In this document: in pieces, positions 1 through 7,706 of the stretch | Layout of the letters: each line of letters starts with the position of its first letter | How positions within the stretch are numbered: position 1 is the stretch's first letter | NCBI GenBank assembly: GCA_009786175.1 | Contig: WQTQ01000171.1 | Span: 1-13,533, forward strand | DNA: 13,533 nt | Origin: Bacillota bacterium | Lineage (GTDB): Bacteria > Bacillota_A > Clostridia > Lachnospirales > WQUN01 | Direction: 5' to 3' | Notes under the pieces: model-generated | The model's database searches: none | What the model saw: the letters and a program-made list of their open reading frames with translations, nothing else | Told to the model about the DNA's origin: nothing | Program-made: the position numbers and the translations under genes

Positions 1-58
1 AAATCCCCTTTTCATAACATTTGGCTTTTACAGCACAAACGCTATACAAAGGGGATTT
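1..58. repeat. 11-bp inverted repeat beyond the toxin gene
   Basis: AAATCCCCTTT at 1-11 is the exact reverse complement of AAAGGGGATTT at 48-58, with a 36-base spacer. The right arm touches the stop codon of the PIN gene (58-60, minus strand), so the repeat lies at the 3' end of the toxin-antitoxin transcript. It could fold as a long-loop hairpin that ends or protects that transcript. The left arm sits at the very edge of the window, so the repeat may be longer or belong to a larger element. Confidence 0.45.
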
Positions 59-468
59 TATTGTTCCTGAAAAATATTAACTATCTCTATATTATCAATT
101 TTTTGTCCGCTGTGCATATCTTCCGACAGAATATAGTCGCAGCCACTTAATATTACAGAGGATAACATAAGGCAATCGTAATACGAGTATTTGTATTTGC
201 CCTTAATCTCTAAGGCATAGTCAACAACATCTAAATCTACAAATTGTATGTCGCATACGGCTTCTATCTGTTTAATGGCGAATCGGATATCTTTTACAGG
301 CAGTCGCCATTTCTTTGTAAACACATTACATAACTCGTTAATGGCTTGTGTACTGGTTATACATGTATATTTCCTTAAAGCAGAGATACATTTAAGGTTT
401 TTCTCTGGTTCGTCTTCGGAAAATAAGTATATCAAGACGTTTGTATCAAAAAAAGCCCTATCTTTCAT
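58..468 (-). CDS. PIN-domain toxin (VapC-like ribonuclease)
   Basis: This 136-residue protein begins MKDRAFFDTNVLIYLFSEDE, the classic PIN start in which the first acidic metal ligand follows a hydrophobic strand (FDTNVLIY). Further acidic positions fit the PIN active site: Glu in TQAINELCN, Asp in SYYDCLMLSSV, and Asp in CDYILSEDM. PIN toxins of this type are Mg-dependent RNases that block translation until bound by a cognate antitoxin. The ATG at 466-468 was chosen over an upstream in-frame start at 543 because homology begins here and the start overlaps the antitoxin's 3' end by 11 bases, which is usual for toxin-antitoxin pairs. The RNA target is unknown. The family call is firm, and the toxin role follows from the pairing. 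Confidence 0.85.
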   Translation of the reverse strand: MKDRAFFDTNVLIYLFSEDEPEKNLKCISALRKYTCITSTQAINELCNVFTKKWRLPVKDIRFAIKQIEAVCDIQFVDLDVVDYALEIKGKYKYSYYDCLMLSSVILSGCDYILSEDMHSGQKIDNIEIVNIFQEQ

Positions 469-667
469 TTGCGTATTCCCGGTCAAATTTGAACTCTTTG
501 GTTTTAATACGAATTGCCGAAAAATCGATGTCGTCGATTTCATCTTCTGTTTGGGAAGCAGATAGAAGTATGACCCTTACGCGGTTTCCAAATTTATACT
601 TGTATCTTTCTGGGACAACGATTACCCCATCTTCTCTTATGGTTGATTTAAACTCAACAGCAGTCAT
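458..667 (-). CDS. AbrB-like antitoxin of the PIN toxin
   Basis: A 69-residue protein starting MTAVEFKSTIREDGVIVVPE. The pattern of a short beta strand, then G-V-I-x-V-P-E, then G-N-R-V-R-V-I-L-L resembles the swapped-hairpin AbrB/MazE DNA-binding fold. The acidic, linear C-terminal half (EDEIDDIDFS onward) suits a toxin-wrapping tail. An in-frame GTG at 676 lies inside the ribosome binding site, so the ATG at 665-667 is preferred: AGAGG (676-680 on the minus strand) is 8 bases upstream of it. It would bind and neutralise the PIN toxin and probably autoregulate the promoter upstream. The exact antitoxin family is not certain. Confidence 0.75.
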   Translation of the reverse strand: MTAVEFKSTIREDGVIVVPERYKYKFGNRVRVILLSASQTEDEIDDIDFSAIRIKTKEFKFDREYANER

Positions 668-698
668 AAAACTCACCTCTAATCTTAACTTCTATCAA

Positions 699-727
699 AG
701 TCTACTATTTTATCAATTTCGTGTCAA
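699..727 (-). promoter_or_regulatory. Promoter of the toxin-antitoxin pair
   Basis: On the minus strand TTGACA (722-727) is followed after 17 bases by TAGACT (699-704; four of six match TATAAT). This is about 30 bases upstream of the antitoxin start. The consensus -35 box and ideal spacing make it a good sigma-A-type candidate. It points away from the glutamate mutase promoter. Confidence 0.55.
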
Positions 728-754
728 CGGTAGTGTTAATTTTTCACATTTCCA

Positions 755-791
755 GCTTGACACAACATACATAGCGATGTAGCATACAAGC
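755..791 (+). promoter_or_regulatory. Promoter of the glm operon with a possible operator dyad
   Basis: TTGACA at 757-762 and TAGCAT at 780-785 are separated by 17 bases, about 45 bases upstream of the glmS start. Two roughly concentric dyads overlie the core promoter: GCTTG (755-759) with CAAGC (787-791), and TACAT (768-772) with ATGTA (777-781). A regulator binding here would block RNA polymerase. The promoter is well supported by position and spacing. The operator is only a suggestion, as the arms are short. I see no cobalamin riboswitch in the 677-820 leader. Confidence 0.6.
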
Positions 792-829
792 AAGTTACAA
801 CATAAAAATTTCACAAAGGAATGGTGTTA

Positions 830-1279
830 GTGAAAACAATCACACTGGTACTTGGCGTTATTGGCGCGGACGTACACGCCGTAGGTAATAAAATTTTAGA
901 CTATGTGTACGCCCAGGCAGGTTTTAATGTGGTAAACCTTGGTGTAATGGTTTCCCAGAAAGAGTTTGTGGAAGCGGCGGTAGAATCTGCAGCGGATGCG
1001 ATTATTGTTTCGTCTTTGTACGGCCACGGGGAAATTGACTGCAAGGGTTTAAGGCAAAAATGTGACGAGGCGGGCCTTACAGGAATAAAATTATACGCCG
1101 GCGGTAATTTAGTTGTAGGTAAGCAAGACTTTGCGGAAGTAGAAAAACTGTTCCTGGATATGGGCTTTGACAGGGTGTATCCGCCGGGTACAGACCCACA
1201 GCTAAGCATAGACCATATAATTGAAGATATACAAAGGCCGTTGGGCTGCGCGGGCTGCCCCGGCTGCAATAAGTCATAA
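830..1279 (+). CDS. glmS: Glutamate mutase subunit S (sigma, B12-binding)
   Basis: This is the small subunit of coenzyme-B12-dependent glutamate mutase, which interconverts L-glutamate and (2S,3S)-3-methylaspartate. The cobalamin signature DVHAVG supplies the histidine that replaces dimethylbenzimidazole as lower cobalt ligand. The fold motifs [14 protein letters not shown] and GGNLVVGKQ follow. I prefer the GTG at 830 (149 residues) over the ATG at 821: AAAGGA (815-820) abuts that ATG but is 9 bases from the GTG. The GTG start also places the motif at Asp14 and His16, the numbering of the C. cochlearium protein. The chain is about 12 residues longer than that protein and ends in an unusual CAGCPGC tail (Cys140, 143, 146). 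The stop codon overlaps the glmL start by one base. Confidence 0.96.
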   Translation: MKTITLVLGVIGADVHAVGNKILDYVYAQAGFNVVNLGVMVSQKEFVEAAVESAADAIIVSSLYGHGEIDCKGLRQKCDEAGLTGIKLYAGGNLVVGKQDFAEVEKLFLDMGFDRVYPPGTDPQLSIDHIIEDIQRPLGCAGCPGCNKS

Positions 1280-2682
1280 TGGGTTTATTGCTTTGCTGCG
1301 ATTTTGGTTCTACTTTTACAAAGTTAACGGCCATTGACGGTGACACAGGGGAAATTGCGGCTTTTGCCAGGGCGTTTACCACAATAGACCATGACGTAAT
1401 GGACGGCTTTAACTGCGCGTTGGATGAAATACATGCACAATGCGGCGTGCGCGATTTTGACGTCCGGCTTGCGGCCAGTTCCGCCGCCGGAGGGTTAAAA
1501 ATGGTGTCCAGCGGCCTTGTGCCGGACTTAACCGCAAAGGCTTCCCGCCTTGCTGCGGCCAGTGCCGGGGCAAAGGTGCTGAAAACCTATTCTTACGAAT
1601 TAACCAACGATGATACAAAGGAAATTGCCTGCATATCGCCGGATATTATTTTGTTAAGCGGCGGCATAGACGGCGGCAACAAGGATGTGCTTTTGCGCAA
1701 CGCCGCTGTAATTGCCCAAATCCCCGGTAATTTTTGCGTGATTATCGCCGGTAACCGTGCCGCGGCAGACGAGGCTAACGAAATCGCACTGGTAGGGGGC
1801 AAGCGCACCGTTGTTTGCGAAAATGTTATGCCGGTTTTTGGCAAGCTTAACATCGAGCCTGCAAAAAACGCAATCCGGGAACTGTTTATCGAAAATATTA
1901 TTTCCGCAAAAGGGCTGGACAAGGCTCAGCAATTCATGACTGCGGAAATTATCCCTACGCCGCTGGCTGTTTTTGAGGCTGCAAAGCTGCTGAGCGAAGG
2001 TATCAATGACGAAGATGGCTTCGAAGAAGGACTTGGCCCTCTTATGGTTTTTGACCTGGGCGGTGCGACTACAGATGTGTATTCCATGGCAGACGGACTG
2101 CCTAAAAACCCCCAGGTGTATGTACAAGGGCTGCTGGAGCCTTTTGCCAAGCGCACGGTTGAAGGTGACATTGGTATGCGTTATTCCCTGGCCCCAACGA
2201 TTGAAGCCATAGAAACCGACGCAAAGTACCATTTTTACAACGGGCACGGCATAACCGAAACGGATGTTGCAGAGTGGCAGACCATATGCGCCGCAAACCC
2301 TTCCGCACTGCCTGTTGGCGAACACACGGCTTACAAACAGGTGGAACAAGCCTTGGCAAGTGAAGCCGTAAGGCTTTCCGCCGCGCGGCATGTGGGGTTT
2401 TACGAACGGACATATACGCCCATGGGGGAGACAATTATCCAAACAGGTAAAGATTTGACCGGTGTAAAGTACGTGATTGGCACCGGCGGGGCGATAATTG
2501 GCGCAAGCGCGCCAAAGGAAATTCTGAAAGCGGCAGTTTACAGCCCACGGGATGTTAACTTGTTAAAACCGCAAAGCCCGCAATTACTGCTGGATAAGGA
2601 ATACTGCTTTTCCGCAATGGGGCTGCTGGCGCAGAAATTCCTGCGGCTTGCGTTGCGAATGATGAAAAAGAAAATTGTGTAA
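1279..2682 (+). CDS. glmL: Glutamate mutase reactivation/chaperone protein GlmL (MutL)
   Basis: A 467-residue member of the ASKHA (actin/Hsp70/hexokinase) ATPase fold, similar in length to clostridial MutL. The phosphate-1 loop is DFGSTFTK (residues 8-15), the phosphate-2 loop DLGGATTD (259-266), and the adenosine motif GTGGAIIG (401-408). Proteins of this family are encoded between the two glutamate mutase subunits and are thought to exchange inactivated cobalamin in an ATP-dependent way, by analogy with diol dehydratase reactivases. It is not the DNA mismatch repair MutL despite the shared name. The start codon overlaps the glmS stop (TAATG), so the two are probably translationally coupled. 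Confidence 0.95.
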   Translation: MGLLLCCDFGSTFTKLTAIDGDTGEIAAFARAFTTIDHDVMDGFNCALDEIHAQCGVRDFDVRLAASSAAGGLKMVSSGLVPDLTAKASRLAAASAGAKVLKTYSYELTNDDTKEIACISPDIILLSGGIDGGNKDVLLRNAAVIAQIPGNFCVIIAGNRAAADEANEIALVGGKRTVVCENVMPVFGKLNIEPAKNAIRELFIENIISAKGLDKAQQFMTAEIIPTPLAVFEAAKLLSEGINDEDGFEEGLGPLMVFDLGGATTDVYSMADGLPKNPQVYVQGLLEPFAKRTVEGDIGMRYSLAPTIEAIETDAKYHFYNGHGITETDVAEWQTICAANPSALPVGEHTAYKQVEQALASEAVRLSAARHVGFYERTYTPMGETIIQTGKDLTGVKYVIGTGGAIIGASAPKEILKAAVYSPRDVNLLKPQSPQLLLDKEYCFSAMGLLAQKFLRLALRMMKKKIV

Positions 2683-2696
2683 GCGAGGTGGCGAAT

Positions 2697-2771
2697 TTGG
2701 AAATTACCATCTCAAATAGTGAAGATTTTTGTATCGATAATTTAATAAAGCAAGAGCAAAACTATGAATAG
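2697..2771 (+). CDS. Possible 24-residue ORF between glmL and glmE
   Basis: A TTG-initiated frame ([20 protein letters not shown] and four more residues) follows a well-placed GAGGTG at 2684-2689, 7 bases upstream. Its stop codon lies in the GGGTGA ribosome binding site of glmE, so its translation could feed or gate glmE by coupling. No homology is recognised. It may be an unimportant spacer with chance signals, or the remnant of a displaced N-terminus. Confidence 0.25.
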   Translation: MEITISNSEDFCIDNLIKQEQNYE

Positions 2772-2781
2772 GGTGAATCCA

Positions 2782-4230
2782 ATGACACTTAAAAACGAGA
2801 AACTGTCCAACGACCTGTTCCACAGCATCCGCAAAGACGTACTTACCCACTGGGAAACAGGCAAAGATGTAGACTTTGACGAAGCCGTAGCCTACCAAAA
2901 ATCCATCGCCAAAGAAAAACGCTTCAACTTGAAGCTGGACGAGGCAGACGCCCAAAAGCGTACATTAACCCAGCCCCGTGCAGGTGTGGCCCTTCCGGTG
3001 CAGTTAATTGAACTGCTTCGCCATTTGGAAGATGAAGGCGAGGCCGATTTGCTACCCACAACAATAGACAGCTACACCCGCCACAACCGCTACGACGAAG
3101 CACAAATTGGCATTGAAGAAAGCATCAAAAATAACCGCTCCTTGCTGAACGGCTTCCCGGCGGTAAATTTTGGCGTACAAGTTTGCCGTGATGTTACAAG
3201 CGCGCTAAAAAACCCTGTCCAGGTGCGGCACGGTACGCCGGACGCACGCTTACTTACGGAAATAACTGTGGCAGGGGGCTTTACCTCCTACGAAGGCGGC
3301 GGAATTTCTTACAACATCCCTTATGCCAAAAAGCACACCCTGAAAAAAACTATTTTCGACTGGCAATACTGCGACCGCCTTATTGGCCTTTACGAAGAAG
3401 CAGGCGTTACCATTAACCGGGAACCTTTCGGCCCGTTGACGGGCACACTTGTACCCCCTTGCATTTCCAACGCGGTGGCAATAATCGAAGCGTTGCTGGC
3501 GGCGGCCCAAGGCTGTAAACATATCACAGTGGGGTACGGCCAGTGCGGCAATTTAGTACAAGACGTGGCGGCCATAAAAAGCCTGCGGGAGCAAACCGAG
3601 TACTACCTGAAAGAACACGGGTTTGCGGACGTAAAAGTGACTACAGTTTTCCACCAATGGATGGGCGGCTTCCCTCAAGACGAAAGCAAGGCGTTTGGTG
3701 TTATTTCCTGGGGTGCGGCAGCGGCGGCACTGTCCGGTGCCACAAAAGTAATTGTAAAAAGCCCGCATGAAGCCATGGGCATACCAACAAAGGAAGCCAA
3801 CTCAGCAGGGCTAAAGGCCACGAAGCAAGTAGTTTCCATGCTAACCGACCAGTTGTTTTTGAATCTGCAAAACGTTGATGACGAATGCGAAATAATAAAA
3901 GAAGAAGTACGTTTGATAATGGACAAGACCCTGGAACTTGGCAGCGGCGACATTGCAATCGGAACCGTACGCGCCTTTGAAGCCGGTGTAATAGATGTTC
4001 CGTTTGCCCCAAGTATGTACAACGCAGGTAAAATCCTGCCTGCCCGTGATGACATGGGTGCGGTACGCTTGTTGGAATACGCGAACCTGCCCTTTAGCCA
4101 AGACTTGAAAGATTTCCACCGGGCCAAACTGGAAGAACGGGGCAAGCGGGAACAGCGCAAAGTCAGCTTCCAAATGGTAATCGACGATATTTACGCGATT
4201 GGGCGGGGGCATTTGGTAGGCAGGCCATGA
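2782..4230 (+). CDS. glmE: Glutamate mutase subunit E (epsilon, catalytic)
   Basis: The TIM-barrel catalytic subunit of glutamate mutase. With GlmS it holds adenosylcobalamin and carries out the radical carbon-skeleton rearrangement of glutamate to 3-methylaspartate. The ATG at 2782 (482 residues) is preferred over the ATG 18 bases upstream because GGGTGA at 2771-2776 fits it. That start also puts the known substrate residues at exactly the C. cochlearium positions: Arg66 (QPRAG), Arg100 (YTRHNR), Arg149 (VRHGT), Glu171, Tyr177 and Tyr181 ([12 protein letters not shown]). The arginine claw for the glutamate carboxylates is therefore intact, and activity is expected. Confidence 0.97.
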   Translation: MTLKNEKLSNDLFHSIRKDVLTHWETGKDVDFDEAVAYQKSIAKEKRFNLKLDEADAQKRTLTQPRAGVALPVQLIELLRHLEDEGEADLLPTTIDSYTRHNRYDEAQIGIEESIKNNRSLLNGFPAVNFGVQVCRDVTSALKNPVQVRHGTPDARLLTEITVAGGFTSYEGGGISYNIPYAKKHTLKKTIFDWQYCDRLIGLYEEAGVTINREPFGPLTGTLVPPCISNAVAIIEALLAAAQGCKHITVGYGQCGNLVQDVAAIKSLREQTEYYLKEHGFADVKVTTVFHQWMGGFPQDESKAFGVISWGAAAAALSGATKVIVKSPHEAMGIPTKEANSAGLKATKQVVSMLTDQLFLNLQNVDDECEIIKEEVRLIMDKTLELGSGDIAIGTVRAFEAGVIDVPFAPSMYNAGKILPARDDMGAVRLLEYANLPFSQDLKDFHRAKLEERGKREQRKVSFQMVIDDIYAIGRGHLVGRP

Positions 4231-4290
4231 TTGTAGAGTTACGAAAAAAATACAACCATTGTGTTGAAAATTAGAACAGGAGCGGGGAAA

Positions 4291-5526
4291 ATGAAAATAG
4301 TAGACATGATCTGCTCTAGCGGCAGGACAGGCTTTTTCTTTGATGATCAATTGGCGATTAAAACAAACGCCGTAAAAGAGGGTAATGCGTACAAAGGCTA
4401 TCCGGTGACACCGGGCTTCCAGGCTGTAAGGCAGGCGGGGGAAGCGGTTTCTATTATGTTAATTTTAGAAGATGGGCAAGTTGCCTACGGCGATTGTACC
4501 GCGGTTCAATATTCCGGCGCAGCAGGACGTGACCCGTTGTTTCTGGCAGATGATTTTATTCCCATTATAGAGGAAGTAATACGTCCGGTGTTGTTGGGGC
4601 GCGAAATTACAACGTTTCGCGAGATGGCAAAGGAACTGGATTCCTTGGTGTACAATGGCAGGCTGCTGCACACGGCAATCCGCTACGGGGCCACTCAAGC
4701 AGTTTTGGACGCGGTGGCAAAATCTAGGCATAAGCTAATGGCGCAAATTATTGCGGAAGAGTACGGAACCACCATATCAAATACGCCAATTCCAATTTTT
4801 AGCCAATCCGGTGACGAGCCCCAGCTTAACGCCGATAAAATGATACTTAAAAAAGCGGATGTCCTTCCACACGCGCTGTTTAACAATGTAGACAAAATCG
4901 GCTTCCAGGGCTTTAAGCTGCTGGAATATGTAAAATGGCTGCGGAACAGGATTTTCGACCTGCGCTGGTCCGACACATATAACCCGATAATTCACCTGGA
5001 TGTGTACGGTACAATAGGCATGGTGTTCGACCATTCCTATGATAAAATTGCGGAATTTCTGCAGCATATAGAATACGCTGCAAAACCCCTTAAAGTGCGC
5101 GTAGAAGGCCCCGTAGACATGGGCGACCGCGAAACTCAAGTACTTGCAATGATGCGCTTGCGCCAGGTTTTGGAAATGCGGGGCATAGACGTTGAACTTG
5201 TTGCGGACGAATGGTGTAACACATTGGAAGATATTATTCACTTTACAGAAAATAACGCAGGCCACATGATACAAGTAAAAACTCCGGATTTGGGCGGCAT
5301 TAACAACTCTATTGAAGCGGTGTTGTACTGTCAAAAACGCAATATGGATGCCTATCTCGGTGGCACTTGTAACGAAACGGAACGCTCTGCCCAGGTTTGC
5401 ACCCATATTGCCATGGCGGTTAACCCTGTGCAAATGCTGGCAAAGCCCGGCATGGGCATGGACGAAGGTTACATGATTGTGTATAACGAAATGCGCCGGA
5501 TTTTGGCACTGAAAGACAGATTGTAG
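4291..5526 (+). CDS. mal: Methylaspartate ammonia-lyase
   Basis: A 411-residue enolase-superfamily enzyme that eliminates ammonia from 3-methylaspartate to give mesaconate, the second step of the methylaspartate route of glutamate fermentation. Visible active-site residues are His194 (LPHALFNN), the Mg ligands Asp237 (HLDVYGTIG), Glu272 (VEGPVD) and Asp306 (VADEWCN), and the general base Lys330 (VKTPDLGG). They sit at, or one residue before, the C. tetanomorphum positions. The motif GGTCNET is also present. The ATG at 4291 has AGGAG (4278-4282) 8 bases upstream, so the in-frame GTG at 4261 is rejected as a start. The gene lies 60 bases after glmE. Confidence 0.96.
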   Translation: MKIVDMICSSGRTGFFFDDQLAIKTNAVKEGNAYKGYPVTPGFQAVRQAGEAVSIMLILEDGQVAYGDCTAVQYSGAAGRDPLFLADDFIPIIEEVIRPVLLGREITTFREMAKELDSLVYNGRLLHTAIRYGATQAVLDAVAKSRHKLMAQIIAEEYGTTISNTPIPIFSQSGDEPQLNADKMILKKADVLPHALFNNVDKIGFQGFKLLEYVKWLRNRIFDLRWSDTYNPIIHLDVYGTIGMVFDHSYDKIAEFLQHIEYAAKPLKVRVEGPVDMGDRETQVLAMMRLRQVLEMRGIDVELVADEWCNTLEDIIHFTENNAGHMIQVKTPDLGGINNSIEAVLYCQKRNMDAYLGGTCNETERSAQVCTHIAMAVNPVQMLAKPGMGMDEGYMIVYNEMRRILALKDRL

Positions 5527-5539
5527 AACGGGAGATTTT

Positions 5540-6079
5540 ATGATAATTGAAACCGAACGGCTAATTCTGCGCCCTTTCAACGTAGATGACGCGGAAGCTA
5601 TGTACAAAAATTGGGCATCGGATCCGGATGTGCTGCGGTACATGCCCTATAATGTTTGCGAAACATTGGAAGCCGCCCGCAGTTGCGCCGAAGGCTGGCT
5701 GGAGTCTATAAAAAACATGGAAGGTGCCTGGCAGGTGTGGGCAATTCAGCTAAAGCCCGCCGACGAGATAATTGGCACAATAGATTTTGTGGAAGTTGAT
5801 ACAGATGCCCGTTCAGCGGAAGTTGGTTATCAAATTGGTAAAGCCTGGTGGGGCAACGGCTATTGTGCCGAAGCCCTGGTAGAACTGGCAAATTACGCCT
5901 TTGACACAGTGGGGTTAAACCGCCTATGGGGCGGCTACGACCCGCGCAACCCCGCGTCCGGCAGGGTAATGGAGAAGGCGGGCTTTAAGTACGAAGGTAC
6001 TTTGCGCCACCACAGGCTGCGGCGCGGCGAGCTTGTAGACAGGATTATTTACGGCATGATTAGGCCCGACCGGGCTTAA
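5540..6079 (+). CDS. GNAT-family N-acetyltransferase (RimJ/RimL type)
   Basis: A 179-residue acetyltransferase beginning MIIETERLILRPFNVDDAEA, the usual start of RimJ/RimL-like GNAT proteins. The acetyl-CoA pyrophosphate loop is QIGKAWWGNGYCAEA (residues 98-112), and the conserved C-terminal NPASGRVMEKAGFKYEG spans 137-153. It transfers acetyl from acetyl-CoA to an amine, either a protein N-terminus or a small molecule; the substrate cannot be read. It starts 13 bases after mal with GGGAG upstream and precedes a hairpin, so it is probably the last gene of the glm transcript. No pathway link to glutamate fermentation is evident. Confidence 0.85.
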   Translation: MIIETERLILRPFNVDDAEAMYKNWASDPDVLRYMPYNVCETLEAARSCAEGWLESIKNMEGAWQVWAIQLKPADEIIGTIDFVEVDTDARSAEVGYQIGKAWWGNGYCAEALVELANYAFDTVGLNRLWGGYDPRNPASGRVMEKAGFKYEGTLRHHRLRRGELVDRIIYGMIRPDRA

Positions 6080-6084
6080 GAGAT

Positions 6085-6123
6085 ACCCCCTGATATCACA
6101 TTCTCAATGTGATATCAGGGGGT
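6085..6123. repeat. Perfect 18-bp palindromic hairpin, copy 1
   Basis: The arms at 6085-6102 and 6106-6123 pair perfectly around a CTC loop (left arm ACCCCCTGATATCACATT). It begins 5 bases after the GNAT stop codon. There is no T-run on either side, so it is not a textbook intrinsic terminator, although such a stable stem could stall polymerase or protect the 3' end of the glm transcript. A closely related copy occurs at 13068-13107, which makes a dispersed palindromic repeat likely. Confidence 0.85.
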
Positions 6124-6181
6124 GGAAAGAGTCTGCGGTTGGGATATTGGGGAAAGTCGGTTACTAAAAGGAGGGCTTGGA

Positions 6182-7702
6182 ATGATGATGAAACGTAAAT
6201 TACTGCCCGCAATAGCCGCTCTGCTATTTATTTTGCTGCTTGTTTTAGCAGTTTGTGGCCGAAGGTCAACAGAGATTTATGAAATTATCAGCGAGCATCA
6301 CGGCGGCAACCGGCAAACTGAAGAACCGGTGCTTTTACCGGAAGTACCGACGCATGATGAGGAACCAACGGACAACCCCCAGGAAATCAAGCCTTCCAAT
6401 ACTCAATCCTTTCAGGTAGTTGCATTAACATCGCCATGCGAGGGTTATAATGAGACTTCCCAAACTCCCAGAGCATCAATTTCTGTTGATTTAGCTGCCC
6501 AATACCTGGCAGAGCTTGAAGAACTGTGGACTAGGGATGGCGGCGCATTGTGGGGTATTCCGCTGCATGAGCCAATGATTATTGCATGTCAGGCAACGCG
6601 CCATGCGGTGGCCAATATGCCGGATGAAGGCGGTATTTTTACCCAATACAATGGCGTTTATGTTGGTTTTTTGCCGGAAGGTCAACTTATCGGCAACACT
6701 GCAGTAACATTTGGCGGGCGCAATTGGGGCATGGTTACTTGGGATGTTATGGAAGACTTTGCCGATGATAAACTTGAACGGCTGCGCATTATGTCTCATG
6801 AAGCTTTTCATGCAACACAGGAAGGGCTTTTACCCAATGTTGGTGGTTTTGGCAACGCAATTGAGCATATGCAGGCCAAGGAAATGCGGGTCAACACACA
6901 CTTGGAGATGAATGCATTGTTCGCTGCCCTTGGCAGTACAGGTAAAGAAAGACTGGCCGCTATCCACGACGCGTTGTCTATTCGCGCGGCACGGCGACAT
7001 GGCTCCAGTATGTTTCTAATAGGCGGGGAAAACATGTTTGAACTAAGTGAAGGAACTGCCCTGTATACAGAATTGCGGTTAAATTTTTCTTGTATGGATG
7101 AAATCCTGGCAGAAATTTGCGTACGAATGAATAAGCACTTTGGCCACTCTGCCGCATGGTTGTCCTTTGGCTACTACGCCGGTGCAATGTATGCGCTTCT
7201 ACTGGATGAGTTTGGCGTACAATGGCAAGAAAACATTAGGCCGCATACAGACCTGGCCAACTTACTTATGAGAGCCGCAGGTATTGCAGAGTTAAAGCCT
7301 TGGGATGAAATTGACCTTTACATTTACGGATATGAAAAAATAACCGAAGCCGAACGGGCTTGGGCTGACAGGCTTGAACGAATGGAAAAAAATGTAGAGA
7401 TATTTTTTGCACCAGACAGGGCTTTTTTAGAGATCCCGTTTGATTTTACCATCCCAATGGATGTTTTTCATACGGCAGACCAACTCTTTTTGCCATCCGG
7501 CTTTTTACTAAGCGGCAGTTTTGTAATTGAATGTATTTTTGGTAAGCTCACAATAACCGACGGATATTTGCTTAGGGTGTTTCATGCATCAAGAGCCCAT
7601 AGGGTTTGCGCGGCGGAAATTGAAATAAACGGCAACCGTATTGTTGGCAGCTATTGGGAACTGATACTGAACGAAGGATTTGAATTGATTCCGGTGGGGT
7701 GA
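6182..7702 (+). CDS. Membrane-anchored or exported HExxH (zincin-like) protein
   Basis: A 506-residue protein with a basic start and a hydrophobic segment at about residues 7-25, followed by CGRRSTE. The Cys25 context LAVC is close to a lipobox but has Val at -1, so a signal anchor is equally possible. After a Pro/Glu-rich linker (about 40-75) the body carries HEAFH (206-210), the zincin zinc-binding and catalytic motif. EGTALYTE begins with Glu290, a candidate third zinc ligand in gluzincin style. A cell-surface metalloprotease is inferred, and I cannot name the family. The ATG at 6182 follows AGGAGGG (6169-6175); the in-frame GTG at 6122 falls in the palindrome and is rejected. The stop overlaps the Shine-Dalgarno of the next, broken gene. 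Confidence 0.7.
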   Translation: MMMKRKLLPAIAALLFILLLVLAVCGRRSTEIYEIISEHHGGNRQTEEPVLLPEVPTHDEEPTDNPQEIKPSNTQSFQVVALTSPCEGYNETSQTPRASISVDLAAQYLAELEELWTRDGGALWGIPLHEPMIIACQATRHAVANMPDEGGIFTQYNGVYVGFLPEGQLIGNTAVTFGGRNWGMVTWDVMEDFADDKLERLRIMSHEAFHATQEGLLPNVGGFGNAIEHMQAKEMRVNTHLEMNALFAALGSTGKERLAAIHDALSIRAARRHGSSMFLIGGENMFELSEGTALYTELRLNFSCMDEILAEICVRMNKHFGHSAAWLSFGYYAGAMYALLLDEFGVQWQENIRPHTDLANLLMRAAGIAELKPWDEIDLYIYGYEKITEAERAWADRLERMEKNVEIFFAPDRAFLEIPFDFTIPMDVFHTADQLFLPSGFLLSGSFVIECIFGKLTITDGYLLRVFHASRAHRVCAAEIEINGNRIVGSYWELILNEGFELIPVG

Positions 7703-7706
7703 AATT

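Noticed and set aside
677..829. Cobalamin riboswitch upstream of the B12-dependent enzyme
   Set aside because: The leader from the promoter to glmS is only about 40 bases, too short for the riboswitch, and no B12-box-like sequence is visible.
1654..2442. Long open frame on the minus strand opposite glmL
   Set aside because: It lies wholly opposite a well-conserved gene, shows no recognisable motif and has no convincing ribosome binding site.
1279..2682. DNA mismatch repair MutL
   Set aside because: The ASKHA ATPase motifs and the position between glmS and glmE identify the glutamate mutase reactivase; the GHKL ATPase motifs of repair MutL are absent.
2764..2781. Upstream ATG as the glmE start
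   Set aside because: The ATG at 2782 has a better-spaced ribosome binding site and gives exact agreement with substrate-residue numbering in the clostridial enzyme.
4777..5643. Long open frame on the minus strand opposite mal
   Set aside because: It is antisense to conserved enzyme sequence, with low-complexity His/Phe/Val-rich composition typical of an antisense shadow.
6085..6123. Classic Rho-independent terminator
   Set aside because: The stem is strong but no T-run follows on either strand, so it is reported as a palindromic repeat.
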